Below, piece by piece: positions 48,025 through 57,452 of a stretch of DNA of 64,000 bases. Positions within the stretch are counted from its first letter, which is position 1. Every line of letters begins with the position of its first letter. The DNA comes from Streptomyces sp. ST2-7A (GTDB taxonomy: Bacteria > Actinomycetota > Actinomycetes > Streptomycetales > Streptomycetaceae). The position numbers and the translations under genes are program-made. The notes under the pieces were generated by a model, which made no database searches, had not been told where the DNA came from, and worked only from the letters and a program-made list of their open reading frames with translations. The DNA lies in NCBI RefSeq assembly GCF_021390475.1, contig NZ_JAJUWS010000027.1:30895-94894 (forward strand), read 5' to 3'.

Positions 48025-49371
48025 GTGAACATCTTCCGCCACTCCCGTCCCGGCGATTCGCCCGCCCATCCCGACCGCGCCCATCCCGACCGCGCCGATC
48101 CCGACCGGCGGCGGCTGCTCGCTCTCGGGGCGGCGGGCGCGTGGGGCCTGGCGGTTCCGCCGTTGCTGGCCGGCTGTGGCGGGCCCGGTATACCCGGCCC
48201 CGGTGATCCGTCCGGGGGCACGGACGCCGGGGACCCGCCGGAAGACGGGAATGGGGAGAGCGCCGACCCGGGTCCGAGCCCGGAGAATCCGCACCTCATC
48301 GGGGACGGTTCGACGGCCGACACCGGGCCGCAGCCCCGGCAGCCGGAGGCGCGACGGCTGGAGCCGGGCGAGCGGCCACCACAGTTCGTGGTGGTGTCCT
48401 GGGACGGGGCCGCCGCGCTGGACGACGGGCTGTTCGGCAGGTTCCTGGGGGTGGCGGAGGAGCTCGGCGGGGCGATGACGTTCTTCCTCTCCGGGCTGTA
48501 CCTGTTGCCGGAGGCTCGGAAGGAGCGGTACCTGCCGCCGCTCAACGCGCCCGGTGCCTCGGACATCGGCTATCTCTCCGACGGGGCGATCCGTGGGACG
48601 GTGCGACACCTGCGGACGGCCTGGCTGGACGGGCACGAGATCGGCACGCACTTCAACGGCCATTTCTGCGCCGGTTCCGGGTCGGTGGAGCACTGGACGC
48701 CGGAGGACTGGCGCAGCGAGATCGACCAGGCGATCGCCTTCGTCACCGAGTGGCGCACGAACACCGGTTTCGAGGATCTCGAGCCGCTGCCCTTCGACTA
48801 CCGGCGGGAGTTGGTGGGTGGTCGGACGCCGTGCCTGTTGGGTCAGGACAACCTGTTGCCGACGGCGACGGAGCTGGGGTGGCGGTACGACGCGAGTTCG
48901 CCGGGCCGGCACCAGGTGTGGCCGACCCGGCGCGGCGGTGTCTGGGACCTGCCGCTGCAACTGGTGCCGTTCCCGGGGCGGTCCTTCGAGGTGTTGTCGA
49001 TGGACTACAACATCATGGTCAACCAGTCGGGGGGCACGCAGGGGGACCCGGCACGGCACGGGGCCTGGCGGGATGAGGCACGGGGGGCGTTCGTCGCAGG
49101 CTTCGAGCGGGCGCACAGCGGTAACCGCGCGCCGCTGTTCATCGGGAACCACTTCCAGCAGTGGAACGGCGGCATCTACATGGACGCGGTGGAGGAGGCC
49201 CTGATGGAGATGGCGGGGCGGTCGAGCGGGGAGGACGACGTGCGGTTCGTCTCCTTCCGGCAGTTGTGCGACTGGCTGGACGAGCAGGATCCGGGGGTGT
49301 TGGAGAACCTGCGCGGGCTGGGGGTCGGGCAGGCCCCGGCGGGCGGATGGTCCTCGGTGGTCACGGTGTGA
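48025..49371 (+). CDS. polysaccharide-deacetylase-like lipoprotein
   Basis: A 448-residue exported protein. The N-terminus has DRRRLLALGAAGAWGLAVPP with a following LLAGC lipobox; the RRR makes Tat export possible. After a Gly/Pro/Asp-rich linker the catalytic-like part (about 120-440) resembles carbohydrate esterase family 4 proteins: QFVVVSWDGAAALDDGLFGR, then AMTFFLSGLYLL, GHEIGTHFNGHFCAGSGSVE and FDYRRELVGGRTPCLLGQDN. The usual D-D-H-x3-H metal set is only partly visible, so activity is uncertain. I prefer the GTG at 48025 (GCGAGG eight bases upstream) to the GTG at 48001. Confidence 0.8.
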   Translation: MNIFRHSRPGDSPAHPDRAHPDRADPDRRRLLALGAAGAWGLAVPPLLAGCGGPGIPGPGDPSGGTDAGDPPEDGNGESADPGPSPENPHLIGDGSTADTGPQPRQPEARRLEPGERPPQFVVVSWDGAAALDDGLFGRFLGVAEELGGAMTFFLSGLYLLPEARKERYLPPLNAPGASDIGYLSDGAIRGTVRHLRTAWLDGHEIGTHFNGHFCAGSGSVEHWTPEDWRSEIDQAIAFVTEWRTNTGFEDLEPLPFDYRRELVGGRTPCLLGQDNLLPTATELGWRYDASSPGRHQVWPTRRGGVWDLPLQLVPFPGRSFEVLSMDYNIMVNQSGGTQGDPARHGAWRDEARGAFVAGFERAHSGNRAPLFIGNHFQQWNGGIYMDAVEEALMEMAGRSSGEDDVRFVSFRQLCDWLDEQDPGVLENLRGLGVGQAPAGGWSSVVTV

Positions 49372-49560
49372 CCACCTCCCGGACCCGGGGCCCCGGGAGC
49401 TCCCGCCCGTCCCCGCAGCGGTCGTGGTGGCGGGTCGGGTGGGTTCCCGCCGCGCCTCACCGCACCGGCGCGAGCCCCGGTCCCATCCGCTTGCCCCGGG
49501 TCTTCCCGCCCGGCCCGACAACCACGAACACCGGGCACCGGCAGGCGGGGCGACGGCCGA

Positions 49561-50230
49561 GAACCTGCGCCTGCGGGGCCCGGGGGCACCGTCGTCGAGC
49601 TCGCCGCCCACGTCCTGCCACACCTCGCCCCCGAGATGGCCACCGCGCCGACCACCGAGCCGATCCGGAACGGCGTGGCGCCGCGCACCGGCACGAAGGT
49701 GGTGCGCGTGCTGCCGGACGCGGTGGAGACCTCCCACGGGGAGCGACTGCCCGCCGACCCGGTGGTGCTCGCCGTGGGGGTGCGCCCGGAGACCGACCCG
49801 GCGCGTGCGGCGGGGCTGACGATCGATCCGCGCGGCGGGATCGCCGTGGACGAGCGGATGCGCGCCGACAACCCGCGGATCCCGGCCGTGGGCGACGCCG
49901 CCGAGAAGCGGGACGCCGCCTCCGGTGGGCCGACCCTGATCCCGCTGGCCAACCTCGCGAACCGGCACGGCCGACCCGGCCGCCGACGCGATCCTCGGCC
50001 GTCCCGTGACGGCCCGGCCCTCCGCCGACACCTCGATCCTGCGGGTCTTCGACCTCACGGTCGCGGCCACGGGCCGGCCGGAGACCCGACCGCGGGCCGC
50101 CGGCCGACCACACCGGTTGATCCACACCCACCCCGCCTCACACGCCGGCTACCACCCCGGCGCCGAGCCCATGTCGCTCACGCCGCTGGTGGAGCCGGGC
50201 GCCGAGCGGATCCCGGGCGCGCCCGACGGC
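49561..50230 (+). pseudogene. truncated, frameshifted CoA-disulfide reductase-like gene
   Basis: One frame gives TVVELAAHVLPHLAPEMATA, then VVLAVGVRPETDPARAAGLT and DERMRADNPRIPAVGDAAEK, then LIPLANLANRHGRP, the NAD- and FAD-binding middle of pyridine-nucleotide disulfide reductases of the CoADR type. Around 49970 the match moves to another frame (AADAILGRPVTARPSADTSI, then LRVFDLTVAATGRPETRPRA, RLIHTHPASHAGYHPGAEPM). The N-terminal FAD domain with the active cysteine and the end of the dimerisation domain are missing. Clearly non-functional. Family members often sit with persulfide genes like those at 22-25 kb. Confidence 0.85.
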
Positions 50231-50282
50231 GGGCGGGAGGGGTTCCCGCCCGCCGGCGGGCCGGAGGGGTCGGGAGCGGGGG

Positions 50283-50648
50283 TCAGGAGTCGGTGTAGCC
50301 GACATCCCCGAGGGTCCAGGCGCCCACGTTCTCGATGGCGATGCGGTACATGCCACCGGTGGTGGGGATGCCGTAGCTGCCCTGGAGGATGCGGGCGACA
50401 TGGAAGTGCAGGTATTCGGGCTCCTTCGGGGGATCGACCGGCGGATTCAGCACCGGGGAGAAGGCGCCGAGGCGGTCGGAGTCCCGGAGGACCTCGGCGA
50501 CTCTTCGTCGCCACACCGCCTCGGGGGCCAGCCGGCCCGTGATGACGGCGCCCTGCACGACGACCGTCAACGCCATCTGGTTGCTCTGCTCCGCCTCCAC
50601 GGCGGTTGCGATGTCCACGAGGAGACCATCGGGCTTCGACACGGTCAC
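50283..50648 (-). CDS. conserved hypothetical protein
   Basis: A 121-residue protein I do not recognise with confidence. It reads KPDGLLVDIATAVEAEQSNQ, then MALTVVVQGAVITGRLAPEA, RVAEVLRDSDRLGAF and PEYLHFHVARILQGSYGIPT, ending YRIAIENVGAWTLGDVGYTD. The alternating hydrophobic strands and VxGxxITGxL pattern recall GvpU-like small proteins, but this is a weak resemblance. No signal peptide or membrane helix. GTG codons at 50648 and 50642 are both possible starts. It is eight bases downstream of the metallophosphoesterase gene and so probably co-transcribed with it. Confidence 0.7.
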   Translation of the reverse strand: MTVSKPDGLLVDIATAVEAEQSNQMALTVVVQGAVITGRLAPEAVWRRRVAEVLRDSDRLGAFSPVLNPPVDPPKEPEYLHFHVARILQGSYGIPTTGGMYRIAIENVGAWTLGDVGYTDS

Positions 50649-50656
50649 CGACTCTA

Positions 50657-51592
50657 CTACCCCGTCCCCGTCCGGGCCCCCCGGTCGGGGCGGTCGAATA
50701 CCCCGGGGTCCGTCGGGGACGGGCCGGCCGGCACCGTCGGCGCGGTCGGGACCGGGGCCAGGGGAACGACCACCGGCAGTGCGGGCGGCGCGGGGCGCGG
50801 CCCCCACTCGCGCGGGTAGCCGAGCGAGACCTCGATGTGCGGCACGCCGTCGGCGTGGATGATGCGCGGGATGTGCAGGTGGCCGTAGACCACGGCGCGG
50901 GCGCGGAAGCGGCGTGCCCAGTCGGCGGTGGCGTCGGTGCCGCACCACAGCGCGAACTCGGGGTACCGCAGGACGCGAACGGGCTCACGGATCAGCGGGA
51001 AGTGGTTGACCAGCACGGTGGGCAGGTCGTCCGGGAGGTCGGCCAGCCGGCGCTCGGTGTACGCCACGCGCTCGGCGCACCAGGCGTCGCGGCCGGGGTG
51101 GGGGTCGGGGTGGAGCAGCGCCTCGTCGGTGCCCACGATGCCGGCTTCCCTGGCGATCTCCAGGGCGTGGTCGCGGTCCCGGGCGCCGGGGGGACGCCAG
51201 GTGTAGTCGTACAGGACGAAGAGGGGGGCGACGGCCACCGGGCCGTCCCCGCTCTCCCACACCGGGTAGGGATCCTCGGGGGTGTGCACGCCCAGTTCGC
51301 GGCAGAGGTCGACGAGCCGGCGGTAGCGCTCCTCCCCGCGCGAGGTGTCGGGGTCGTTCCCCGGTGTCCACAGTTCGTGGTTGCCGGGGGCCCAGACGAC
51401 CGTGTGGAAGCGGTCGGCGAGCAGGCGTAGGGTGCGGGCGACGTCCTCGTGGTATTCGCCGATGTCGCCGGCGACCAGGAGCCAGTCGTCGGGCCGGCCG
51501 GGGCGCAGGGCCTCGGCGAGGGCGCGGTTCTCGGGGTACCGGACGTGCAGGTCGGCGACGGCCGTGAGACGGCCGGGACTCGGGCGCGGCAT
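50657..51592 (-). CDS. calcineurin-like metallophosphoesterase
   Basis: A 311-residue phosphoesterase with the full metal-binding set: VADLHVRYPEN (D-x-H), AGDIGEY, APGNHELW, VNHFPLIRE and VYGHLHIPR. The substrate is unknown; relatives act on nucleotides, phosphoproteins or cyclic nucleotides. The C-terminus is a Pro-rich tail. There is no signal peptide, so it is cytoplasmic. The ATG at 51592 has no clear ribosome-binding site. It is followed after eight bases by the hypothetical gene above. Confidence 0.93.
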   Translation of the reverse strand: MPRPSPGRLTAVADLHVRYPENRALAEALRPGRPDDWLLVAGDIGEYHEDVARTLRLLADRFHTVVWAPGNHELWTPGNDPDTSRGEERYRRLVDLCRELGVHTPEDPYPVWESGDGPVAVAPLFVLYDYTWRPPGARDRDHALEIAREAGIVGTDEALLHPDPHPGRDAWCAERVAYTERRLADLPDDLPTVLVNHFPLIREPVRVLRYPEFALWCGTDATADWARRFRARAVVYGHLHIPRIIHADGVPHIEVSLGYPREWGPRPAPPALPVVVPLAPVPTAPTVPAGPSPTDPGVFDRPDRGARTGTG

Positions 51593-51708
51593 GGGGGGAG
51601 TGTAGGCAGGGTTTCGGGTGGGTGGGGAAGACCCGGTTTCGGGTGGGTGGGGAAGAAGGCGGGTCCACCGGTCCGCAGCCCGGTGGACCCGCCCGTTCGA
51701 AGGTCGGC

Positions 51709-53409
51709 TCAGTTGACGGTGCAGGCCGAGCCGTTGAGCGTGAAAGAGGTAGGCGCGGGGTTGCTGCCGCTCCAATCGGCGAGGAAGCCGACGGAGGCGG
51801 AGGCGTTCGGCGCCAGGGTCGTGGCCCAGCCGGGCGCCGTGACGGTCACGGTGTTCCCGCTCTGGGCGACCTGGCCGCCCCACAGACTGGTGACGGTCTG
51901 GCCGCCGGTGAAGGTCCAGCCCAGGTTCCAGTTCGCGACCGGGGAGGAGCCGGTGTTGGTGACCACGACCTCGCCCTGGAAGCCGCCGGGCCAGGAGCCG
52001 GCCACCCGGTAGTCGACGGCGCAGCCGGCGCCGCCCTGACCGCCGGAGGTGGTGACGGCGACGGTGCCCGAGAGCGGGGAGACGTTGCCGGCCGCGTCAC
52101 GGGCCCGGACGGCGAAGGTGTACGCGGTGCTCGGGGTCAGGCCGGAGACCGTGACGGAGGTCGAGGTCGAGGAGGCGACCACGGTCTGCCCGCCCCCAGA
52201 GACGCGCAGCACGTCGTAGCCGGTGACGCCGACGTTGTCGGTCGAGGCGGCCCAGTTCAGGGTGACGGAGGTGGAGGTGACGCCCGAGGTGGTGGGGGTG
52301 CCGGGGGCGGTGGGGGCCTCGGTGTCCTCGCCGGGGCCGCCCGGGCCGCCGGAGCCACCGTCGGTGGCGCCCTCGTCGGAGCCGCCGGGGCCGCCTCCGC
52401 CCTCGCTGTAGATCGTGGCCTCGACGGCGGTGGCGGCGATGCCGTTGGGGCCGTTGAAGATCCGCTCGCCCCACTCGGTGAGCTGGTTGGGGTTGAAGTT
52501 CACGACCATGTCGAGGTAGTCGACGCCGCCGCTGTTGCCGCTCCAGGACCAGCCCAGGTAGCCGGTGCCCAACTGCTCGCTGATCTCCAGGATGGCGTCC
52601 TCATCGGGATTGCCGTCCGAGTGATAGTGGCCGAACTCGCCCACCAGGATGGGCAGTCCGGCGTTGACGAAGTCGTTGAGGTAGGAGCTGACGGCGGCAC
52701 GGGTCTCGTAGACGCCGTACATGTGGATGGAGAAGACGGTGTTGGCGTGCGGGTCCGAGTCGAAGACCCGCCGCGCGTTGGCGCGCATGGTGTTGGTCCA
52801 GTCCTGGCCCCAGTTGGGGGCGTCCACCATGATCAGGTGGTGGAAGTCCTCGTCGCGCAGGCGGTTGATCGCCGACATCGTGTCCGAGGTCCAGTTCTGG
52901 TAGCCCTGGTTGCCGTGCGGCTCGTTGCCGATGTTGAGGACGACGTAGTCCTCCTCGCCCTTGATGGCGTCCTGGATGTCGATCCAGTAGTCCACCGCCT
53001 GGTCGAGGGAGGCGGCCTCCGACTCCTCGCCGTAACCGGTGGTGTCGTGCACCTCGAGCACGCAGATCAGCCGGTTCCGCTTGCACAGCGAGACGACGTT
53101 GGCGACGTCGGCGGTGTCGTTCTTGTTCCAGCGGTCACCGCTGCTGAGCACGACGCGCACGGTGTTGGCGCCGAGGTCCTTGATGTGACCGATGGCCGCC
53201 GTGTGCTGCGTGTACCAGGAGTGGGGGTGGTTCACGCCGCGCATGACGAAGTCGTTGCCGTTGGCCTCCAGGACGCGACCGTCGGCGACGTGGAGCCCCG
53301 CCTGGTCGGTGGGCTGGGCGGAGGCGGAGAGGGGCGCGGCGACGACCATCCCGAGCAGTACGGCGGCGGCTCCGCCCAGTGCCGTGGAGATCTTGGTCGC
53401 TCTCTTCAT
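51709..53409 (-). CDS. secreted GH5 endo-beta-mannanase with FN3 and CBM2
   Basis: A 566-residue modular secreted hydrolase cutting beta-1,4-mannan. Signal peptide 1-31 (LGGAAAVLLGMVVAAPLSAS, then AQ); GH5 domain about 36-345, close to subfamily 8 mannanases (GNDFVMRGVNHPHSWY), with acid/base E163 in NIGNEPHGN and nucleophile E258 in ILVGEFGHYHSDG; Gly/Asp-rich linker; fibronectin III domain (APGTPTTSGVTSTSVTLNWA); C-terminal cellulose-binding CBM2 (CAVDYRVAGSWPGGFQGEVV, then WNLGWTFTGGQ, ending CTVN). The ribosome-binding site is GGAGACC. A CebR-like operator lies 50 bases upstream and a consensus TTGACA -35 (minus strand, 53501-53506) further upstream. Confidence 0.95.
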   Translation of the reverse strand: MKRATKISTALGGAAAVLLGMVVAAPLSASAQPTDQAGLHVADGRVLEANGNDFVMRGVNHPHSWYTQHTAAIGHIKDLGANTVRVVLSSGDRWNKNDTADVANVVSLCKRNRLICVLEVHDTTGYGEESEAASLDQAVDYWIDIQDAIKGEEDYVVLNIGNEPHGNQGYQNWTSDTMSAINRLRDEDFHHLIMVDAPNWGQDWTNTMRANARRVFDSDPHANTVFSIHMYGVYETRAAVSSYLNDFVNAGLPILVGEFGHYHSDGNPDEDAILEISEQLGTGYLGWSWSGNSGGVDYLDMVVNFNPNQLTEWGERIFNGPNGIAATAVEATIYSEGGGGPGGSDEGATDGGSGGPGGPGEDTEAPTAPGTPTTSGVTSTSVTLNWAASTDNVGVTGYDVLRVSGGGQTVVASSTSTSVTVSGLTPSTAYTFAVRARDAAGNVSPLSGTVAVTTSGGQGGAGCAVDYRVAGSWPGGFQGEVVVTNTGSSPVANWNLGWTFTGGQTVTSLWGGQVAQSGNTVTVTAPGWATTLAPNASASVGFLADWSGSNPAPTSFTLNGSACTVN

Positions 53410-53459
53410 GGGGGTCTCCTCGTGGAACCCGTCCCGGGGCTCCGTTGGTCGAGAGGGTG

Positions 53460-53473
53460 TGGGAGCGCTCCCC
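53460..53473. promoter_or_regulatory. CebR-like operator upstream of the mannanase
   Basis: TGGGAGCGCTCCCC matches the 14-base CebR box TGGGAGCGCTCCCA except for the last base. CebR is the LacI-family repressor of cellulose and cello-oligosaccharide genes in Streptomyces. The site is downstream of the TTGACA at 53501-53506 on the minus strand, a position for repression. Confidence 0.75.
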
Positions 53474-53662
53474 TGAAATCAGGCCAGAATGTCACTGCCA
53501 TGTCAATAAAATGAACCGGTTAAGTCTTGTCGAACAGGTTCGATGACAACACGCCGGGAGCCCTTGAGCCGTGGGAGAAGTTCCACAACCGGCGCGTTTT
53601 CACCGTTCGGCGGTCTACCGGGGACCCCGCCGGACGGGGCCCCCGGCACGTCTCGGACCGCC

Positions 53663-55960
53663 TCAGACCGCCTCCGGCGTCGGGGGGTGGTGGGGCGTCG
53701 CCCGGCGGGACACCCCGGCGTCCGGGGCGCGGTGCGTCCCGGGCCCGCCCCGGCCCGTTCCGTCGAATCGGCCGGCGGCGGTCGGGGCGGGCCGATCGCC
53801 CGACCGGGAGCGGTCGGGGTGGTGGAGAACGTTCGCCGGGTCGTTCGCTCCCGTCACCGGCGGCGGGCCCGGCGCCTCCCCGTACCCCGGCTCGCCCGGC
53901 TCGGCGTACCCCCCGGCACCCGTCGGGACATCCGCCGCCACGAGCATTCGGCGCGGCAGCGAGATCCACGCCGTGACGCCACCGCCGTGTCCGGTGCCCG
54001 CCGGGGCGTCGGCCTGGGTGTGCCGCACCTCCACCCGGGCGTCCATCCGGGCGGCGAGCGCCCCCACCACGAAGTGGCCCAGCCGCCGGGTCGGTGTGCC
54101 CAGGAACTCCGTGGTGCCACTCAACCGGTCGTTGGCCACTTCGAGTTCGGAATCACTCATACCGGTGCCCCGGTCCAGCACCACCAGGCAGTACTCGGCA
54201 CCGTCCCACCAGCCGTAGACCTCCACCGGCCGGGAGGGCGGCGAGGCGGTGAGCGCGTTCTCGATCAACTCGGCCAGCAGATGTGACAGTTCCGCGACCC
54301 ATCGGCCGTGCACCAGGCACGGTGCGGCCTCCACCAGCGCGACCCGCCGGTACTCCTCGACCTCGGAGATCGCCGAGTGCACGACCTCGGCGACCGACAC
54401 CGTGCCGTTCCACACCCGGGGCGGGGACTGCTCCCCGGCGAGCAGCAGCAGCGAGTCGGCGTTGCGGCGCATCCGGGTGGCCAGGTGGTCCAACTGGAAC
54501 AGTTCGCCCAGCGCGTCGGGGTCCAGTTCCTTGCTCTCCAGCGCGGTGATCAGGCGCAGTTGGCGGTGGAGGAGCTGCTGGTTGCGGCGACCGAGGTGGG
54601 CCAGGGACTCGGTGCCGTTGCGGCGCAGCACGGCCTGCTCGGCGGCCAGGCCGAGGGCGGTGTGCTCGACCCGGTGCAGGGCGGCGGCCAGTTGACCGAT
54701 CTCCTCGGGTTCGCCGCGCTCCCCCCGGGCGGCGGCGTCCGGACCGCCGGGCGGGCCGGACAGCAGGTGCCGGCCCTCCTCCGGCTCCGCCTCCCGCACG
54801 GCACGGACGGCCTCCGGCAGACGACGTTCGGCCAGATCCTCGGCCTCGCGGGCCAGTCGGATGAGGGGGCGGGTGATGGAACGGGCGGCCAGGGCGGAGA
54901 ACAGCACGGCGGCGCCGATGACCAGCAGCCCCAGCGACAGGAAGCCCACCAGTCGCCGGCCGGCGTCCGCGCGCAGCCCGTCGGCGCGCAGTGCCACCGC
55001 GTCGGCGGCGTCTGCCTGGACGGCGTGCAGGCCGTCGACGACGGCGGTCGAGGTGCTCCACCACTCCTCGGGGTCGACGGTGACCGCGCCGCCGTCGACG
55101 GAGGCGGCCAGTTCCTCCTCCAGCCCCGCCAGGCGCAGGCCCGTCGGGGCGTCCAGCACCTCCTCGGTGGCGGCTCGGACGGCGGGGTCGGCGACCCGGT
55201 CCAGTGAGGCCAGGGCGGTGACCCGGGCTCCACGCGCCTCGACGAAGGCGAGGTGGTCGGCGGGTTCGAAACGGCCCGCCACGAGCACGGCGGTGAGCAC
55301 GGAGCGCTCGACCGACAGCGCCTCGGATGCCTGCGACAGGGCGTCCAGGGACTCCAGCCCGGTGGTCGGGGATCGGTCGTCCCGGGCGGGTCGGTCCTCG
55401 GCCAGCGCCCGGTTGAGGCCGGCGATGGTCTCGGAGAAGTAGGCGGGGCCGTCGGCCCCGGCGACGCCGTTGTCGATGCGGTCGCGGACGGCGGGCAGGC
55501 GGTTCAGCGCGTCGAGCGCCGAGCGCACGGCGGGTGCCGCGTCGGGGCCGGCGTCCTCCACGCTGCGGCCGACGGTGCGGCGCAGGCCGTCCACCCGGCG
55601 GCGGGTGTCGGCGAGTTCGGGACGGTATCGGCCGGCCCCGACCGCCAGCCCGGTGCCCAGGCCGTGTTCGCGCTGGAGCTCGCGGACCAATCGCTGGACG
55701 TCCAGCGAGAGTTCGACCCGGTCGGCGCCGCGGCCGGCGGCGGACCACCGATCGGCGTGGTCGGCGACTCCCACGCCGACCAGGACCAGCAGCAGGCAGG
55801 TGGGCACGGCCAGCACGAGGACCACCCGACCACGGATGGAGTGCGGGCTCGGTGGGCGCATACGCGTGCGCGAACGGGAGCGGTCGGGGGCCCCCGCCGG
55901 TTTCGGGTGCCGCCCGTCGGGCGGTGCGGTGCGGCCCGGCCGGCTCGCTGTGGGTGTCAT
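53663..55960 (-). CDS. NIT-domain sensor histidine kinase-like protein
   Basis: A 765-residue membrane sensor. An N-terminal membrane helix (VVLVLAVPTCLLLVLVGVGV) is followed by an extracellular nitrate/nitrite-sensing-like helical domain (about 70-350), a second helix (LVGFLSLGLLVIGAAVLFSA), a HAMP-like segment, a dimerisation region (LAHLGRRNQQLLHRQLRLIT) and an HATPase_c domain (HLLAELIENALTASPPSRPV; LDRGTGMSD). It resembles CvnA of the Streptomyces conservons, but no roadblock, DUF742 or GTPase genes follow; the next gene is the mannanase. A long Pro/Gly-rich tail follows the kinase domain. The ATG is at 55960. Confidence 0.9.
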   Translation of the reverse strand: MTPTASRPGRTAPPDGRHPKPAGAPDRSRSRTRMRPPSPHSIRGRVVLVLAVPTCLLLVLVGVGVADHADRWSAAGRGADRVELSLDVQRLVRELQREHGLGTGLAVGAGRYRPELADTRRRVDGLRRTVGRSVEDAGPDAAPAVRSALDALNRLPAVRDRIDNGVAGADGPAYFSETIAGLNRALAEDRPARDDRSPTTGLESLDALSQASEALSVERSVLTAVLVAGRFEPADHLAFVEARGARVTALASLDRVADPAVRAATEEVLDAPTGLRLAGLEEELAASVDGGAVTVDPEEWWSTSTAVVDGLHAVQADAADAVALRADGLRADAGRRLVGFLSLGLLVIGAAVLFSALAARSITRPLIRLAREAEDLAERRLPEAVRAVREAEPEEGRHLLSGPPGGPDAAARGERGEPEEIGQLAAALHRVEHTALGLAAEQAVLRRNGTESLAHLGRRNQQLLHRQLRLITALESKELDPDALGELFQLDHLATRMRRNADSLLLLAGEQSPPRVWNGTVSVAEVVHSAISEVEEYRRVALVEAAPCLVHGRWVAELSHLLAELIENALTASPPSRPVEVYGWWDGAEYCLVVLDRGTGMSDSELEVANDRLSGTTEFLGTPTRRLGHFVVGALAARMDARVEVRHTQADAPAGTGHGGGVTAWISLPRRMLVAADVPTGAGGYAEPGEPGYGEAPGPPPVTGANDPANVLHHPDRSRSGDRPAPTAAGRFDGTGRGGPGTHRAPDAGVSRRATPHHPPTPEAV

Positions 55961-56360
55961 CGTCCGGTGTCTCCCGGTGGGTCTCGTCCCCCCGGCCCGT
56001 CGCGTGCCGGGGGCGGGCCGTCGCGCCCGGTGTGCGGACCGGCTCTCCACCGCGGTTCCCGGGGTGTCGTGCCGGCGCGGGGACCCCCGTCCCCGGGGGT
56101 GCCCCGTCGCGTCCGGCCGGCCCCGGGCTCCCGTCGCTCCCCTGCGCGGGGCGGTGTGCCGGATCGGTGACGCCAGCACAGCCGGTGACGGTTACCGGTA
56201 TCCCCGGTGACCATGGCCGCGAGGTGAACACCCGGCGTGAACAACGGGTGCGAGCAACCGGGTTGACCGTTCCCCGGAACACCCGCCAGGAGGGTCGACG
56301 GCCTTGTCGACAAGCGGTCTCGTAAGGGGAGCTCGCCGTCGTCCGTCGAGGAGGTCGCCC
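55961..56360. other. kinase upstream region
   Basis: No gene supported in these 400 bases. It contains the kinase promoter and the 5' flank of a decayed oxygenase gene read in the other direction. Confidence 0.5.
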
Positions 56361-57356
56361 ATGACACCGCCGCGTCCCGTGACCCGACACCCTCTCGGGG
56401 CCGACCGGCCGGACCCCTCCGGGGAGAAATCGACTTCGACGCCCTGCGGGACCGCGAGCGGGTCGCCGAGCGCCCGCTGGTCTCCTCCCGCCCGCCACTC
56501 CTTCGATCCCGACATCGAGGTGGACCGGGACGCCCCGCCCGTGCCCGGCCCGTGGTACCGGCCGCCGGAGCCGGTCTCCCTCCGTGACACCCCGCTGTGG
56601 TAGCGGATGTCGGAGGAGCAGCGGATCGACCTCTCCCGTCACGAGGCCGCCGCGCCGGCGCCGTGGAACATCCGGGTCGTGGAACATCCGGTTCGAGCCG
56701 ATCCTCACGCGGCTGCCGGTCCGCCACATCCACGACAAGTCGATGACCGGCTCGCACGTGCGCTACGCGCTGACCGAGATCGCCGTCGAGTGCCGGCACT
56801 CGACGGTGTTCGCCCACGTCATCCGCTGGTGCGACGCCCCCGCCCACTCCGTCTCGCGTCGCCCCCACAACCCCGGCCGGCTCTTCAAGACGATCTCCAC
56901 CACCCCCGGTGCCTTCACCGCCACCCTCCCCGGCGAGGAGGGTGGCGGACCGGATGCAGCGCCCGACCTTTCCCGACGAGCGGGTCCGGCCGCTGATCCG
57001 CGACATCACCCGGACCCACGTCGTGGAGGAGGCCCGGCACGTGCGCTACATCCGCGAGGAGTTGCGCCCGCAGATGTTCACCGCGCCCCGGTGGGAGCGC
57101 GAGTTCACCCGACTGGGCTGCGGGGAGTTCGCCCGGATCTTCTCCGTCGCCTTCATCAACCCGGAGGTCCGCACCCGGGTCGGACCGGACCGCCGGGAGG
57201 CGGTGGCGCAGAGGCGGGCCGGCGAGCACCGGCGGGCCGTGATGCGCGACGGTGCCCGTAAACCGACCGGGTTCCTGGACGGGATCGGGGTCCCGCGGGA
57301 GCTCGGCCGGCGGATGTGGCGGCAGTCGGGGCTGCCGGCCCGATCCACGCCGGCCC
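56361..57356 (+). pseudogene. AurF-type diiron oxygenase, decayed
   Basis: Pieces of an AurF-like diiron N-oxygenase appear in all three frames: FDALRDRERVAERPLVSS, then RHSFDPDIEVDRDAPPVPGP, a nonsense TAG at 56601-56603 inside LW-RMSEEQRIDLSRHEAAA, then HVRYALTEIAVECRHSTVFA in another frame and THVVEEARHVRYIREEL in a third. The iron-ligand motif ECRH and the EEARH motif are still readable. At least one stop and several frameshifts make it non-functional. The adjacent TetR and small gene, usual companions, are intact. Confidence 0.85.
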
Positions 57357-57452
57357 CCTCCACCGGGGCGCGGGTCGATCGGGAGGACGGCCCGCGCCCC
57401 GGTGGAGTCCGGGGAACGGAGCCCCGGCGGACGGAGCACTACGCTTCCGGGC

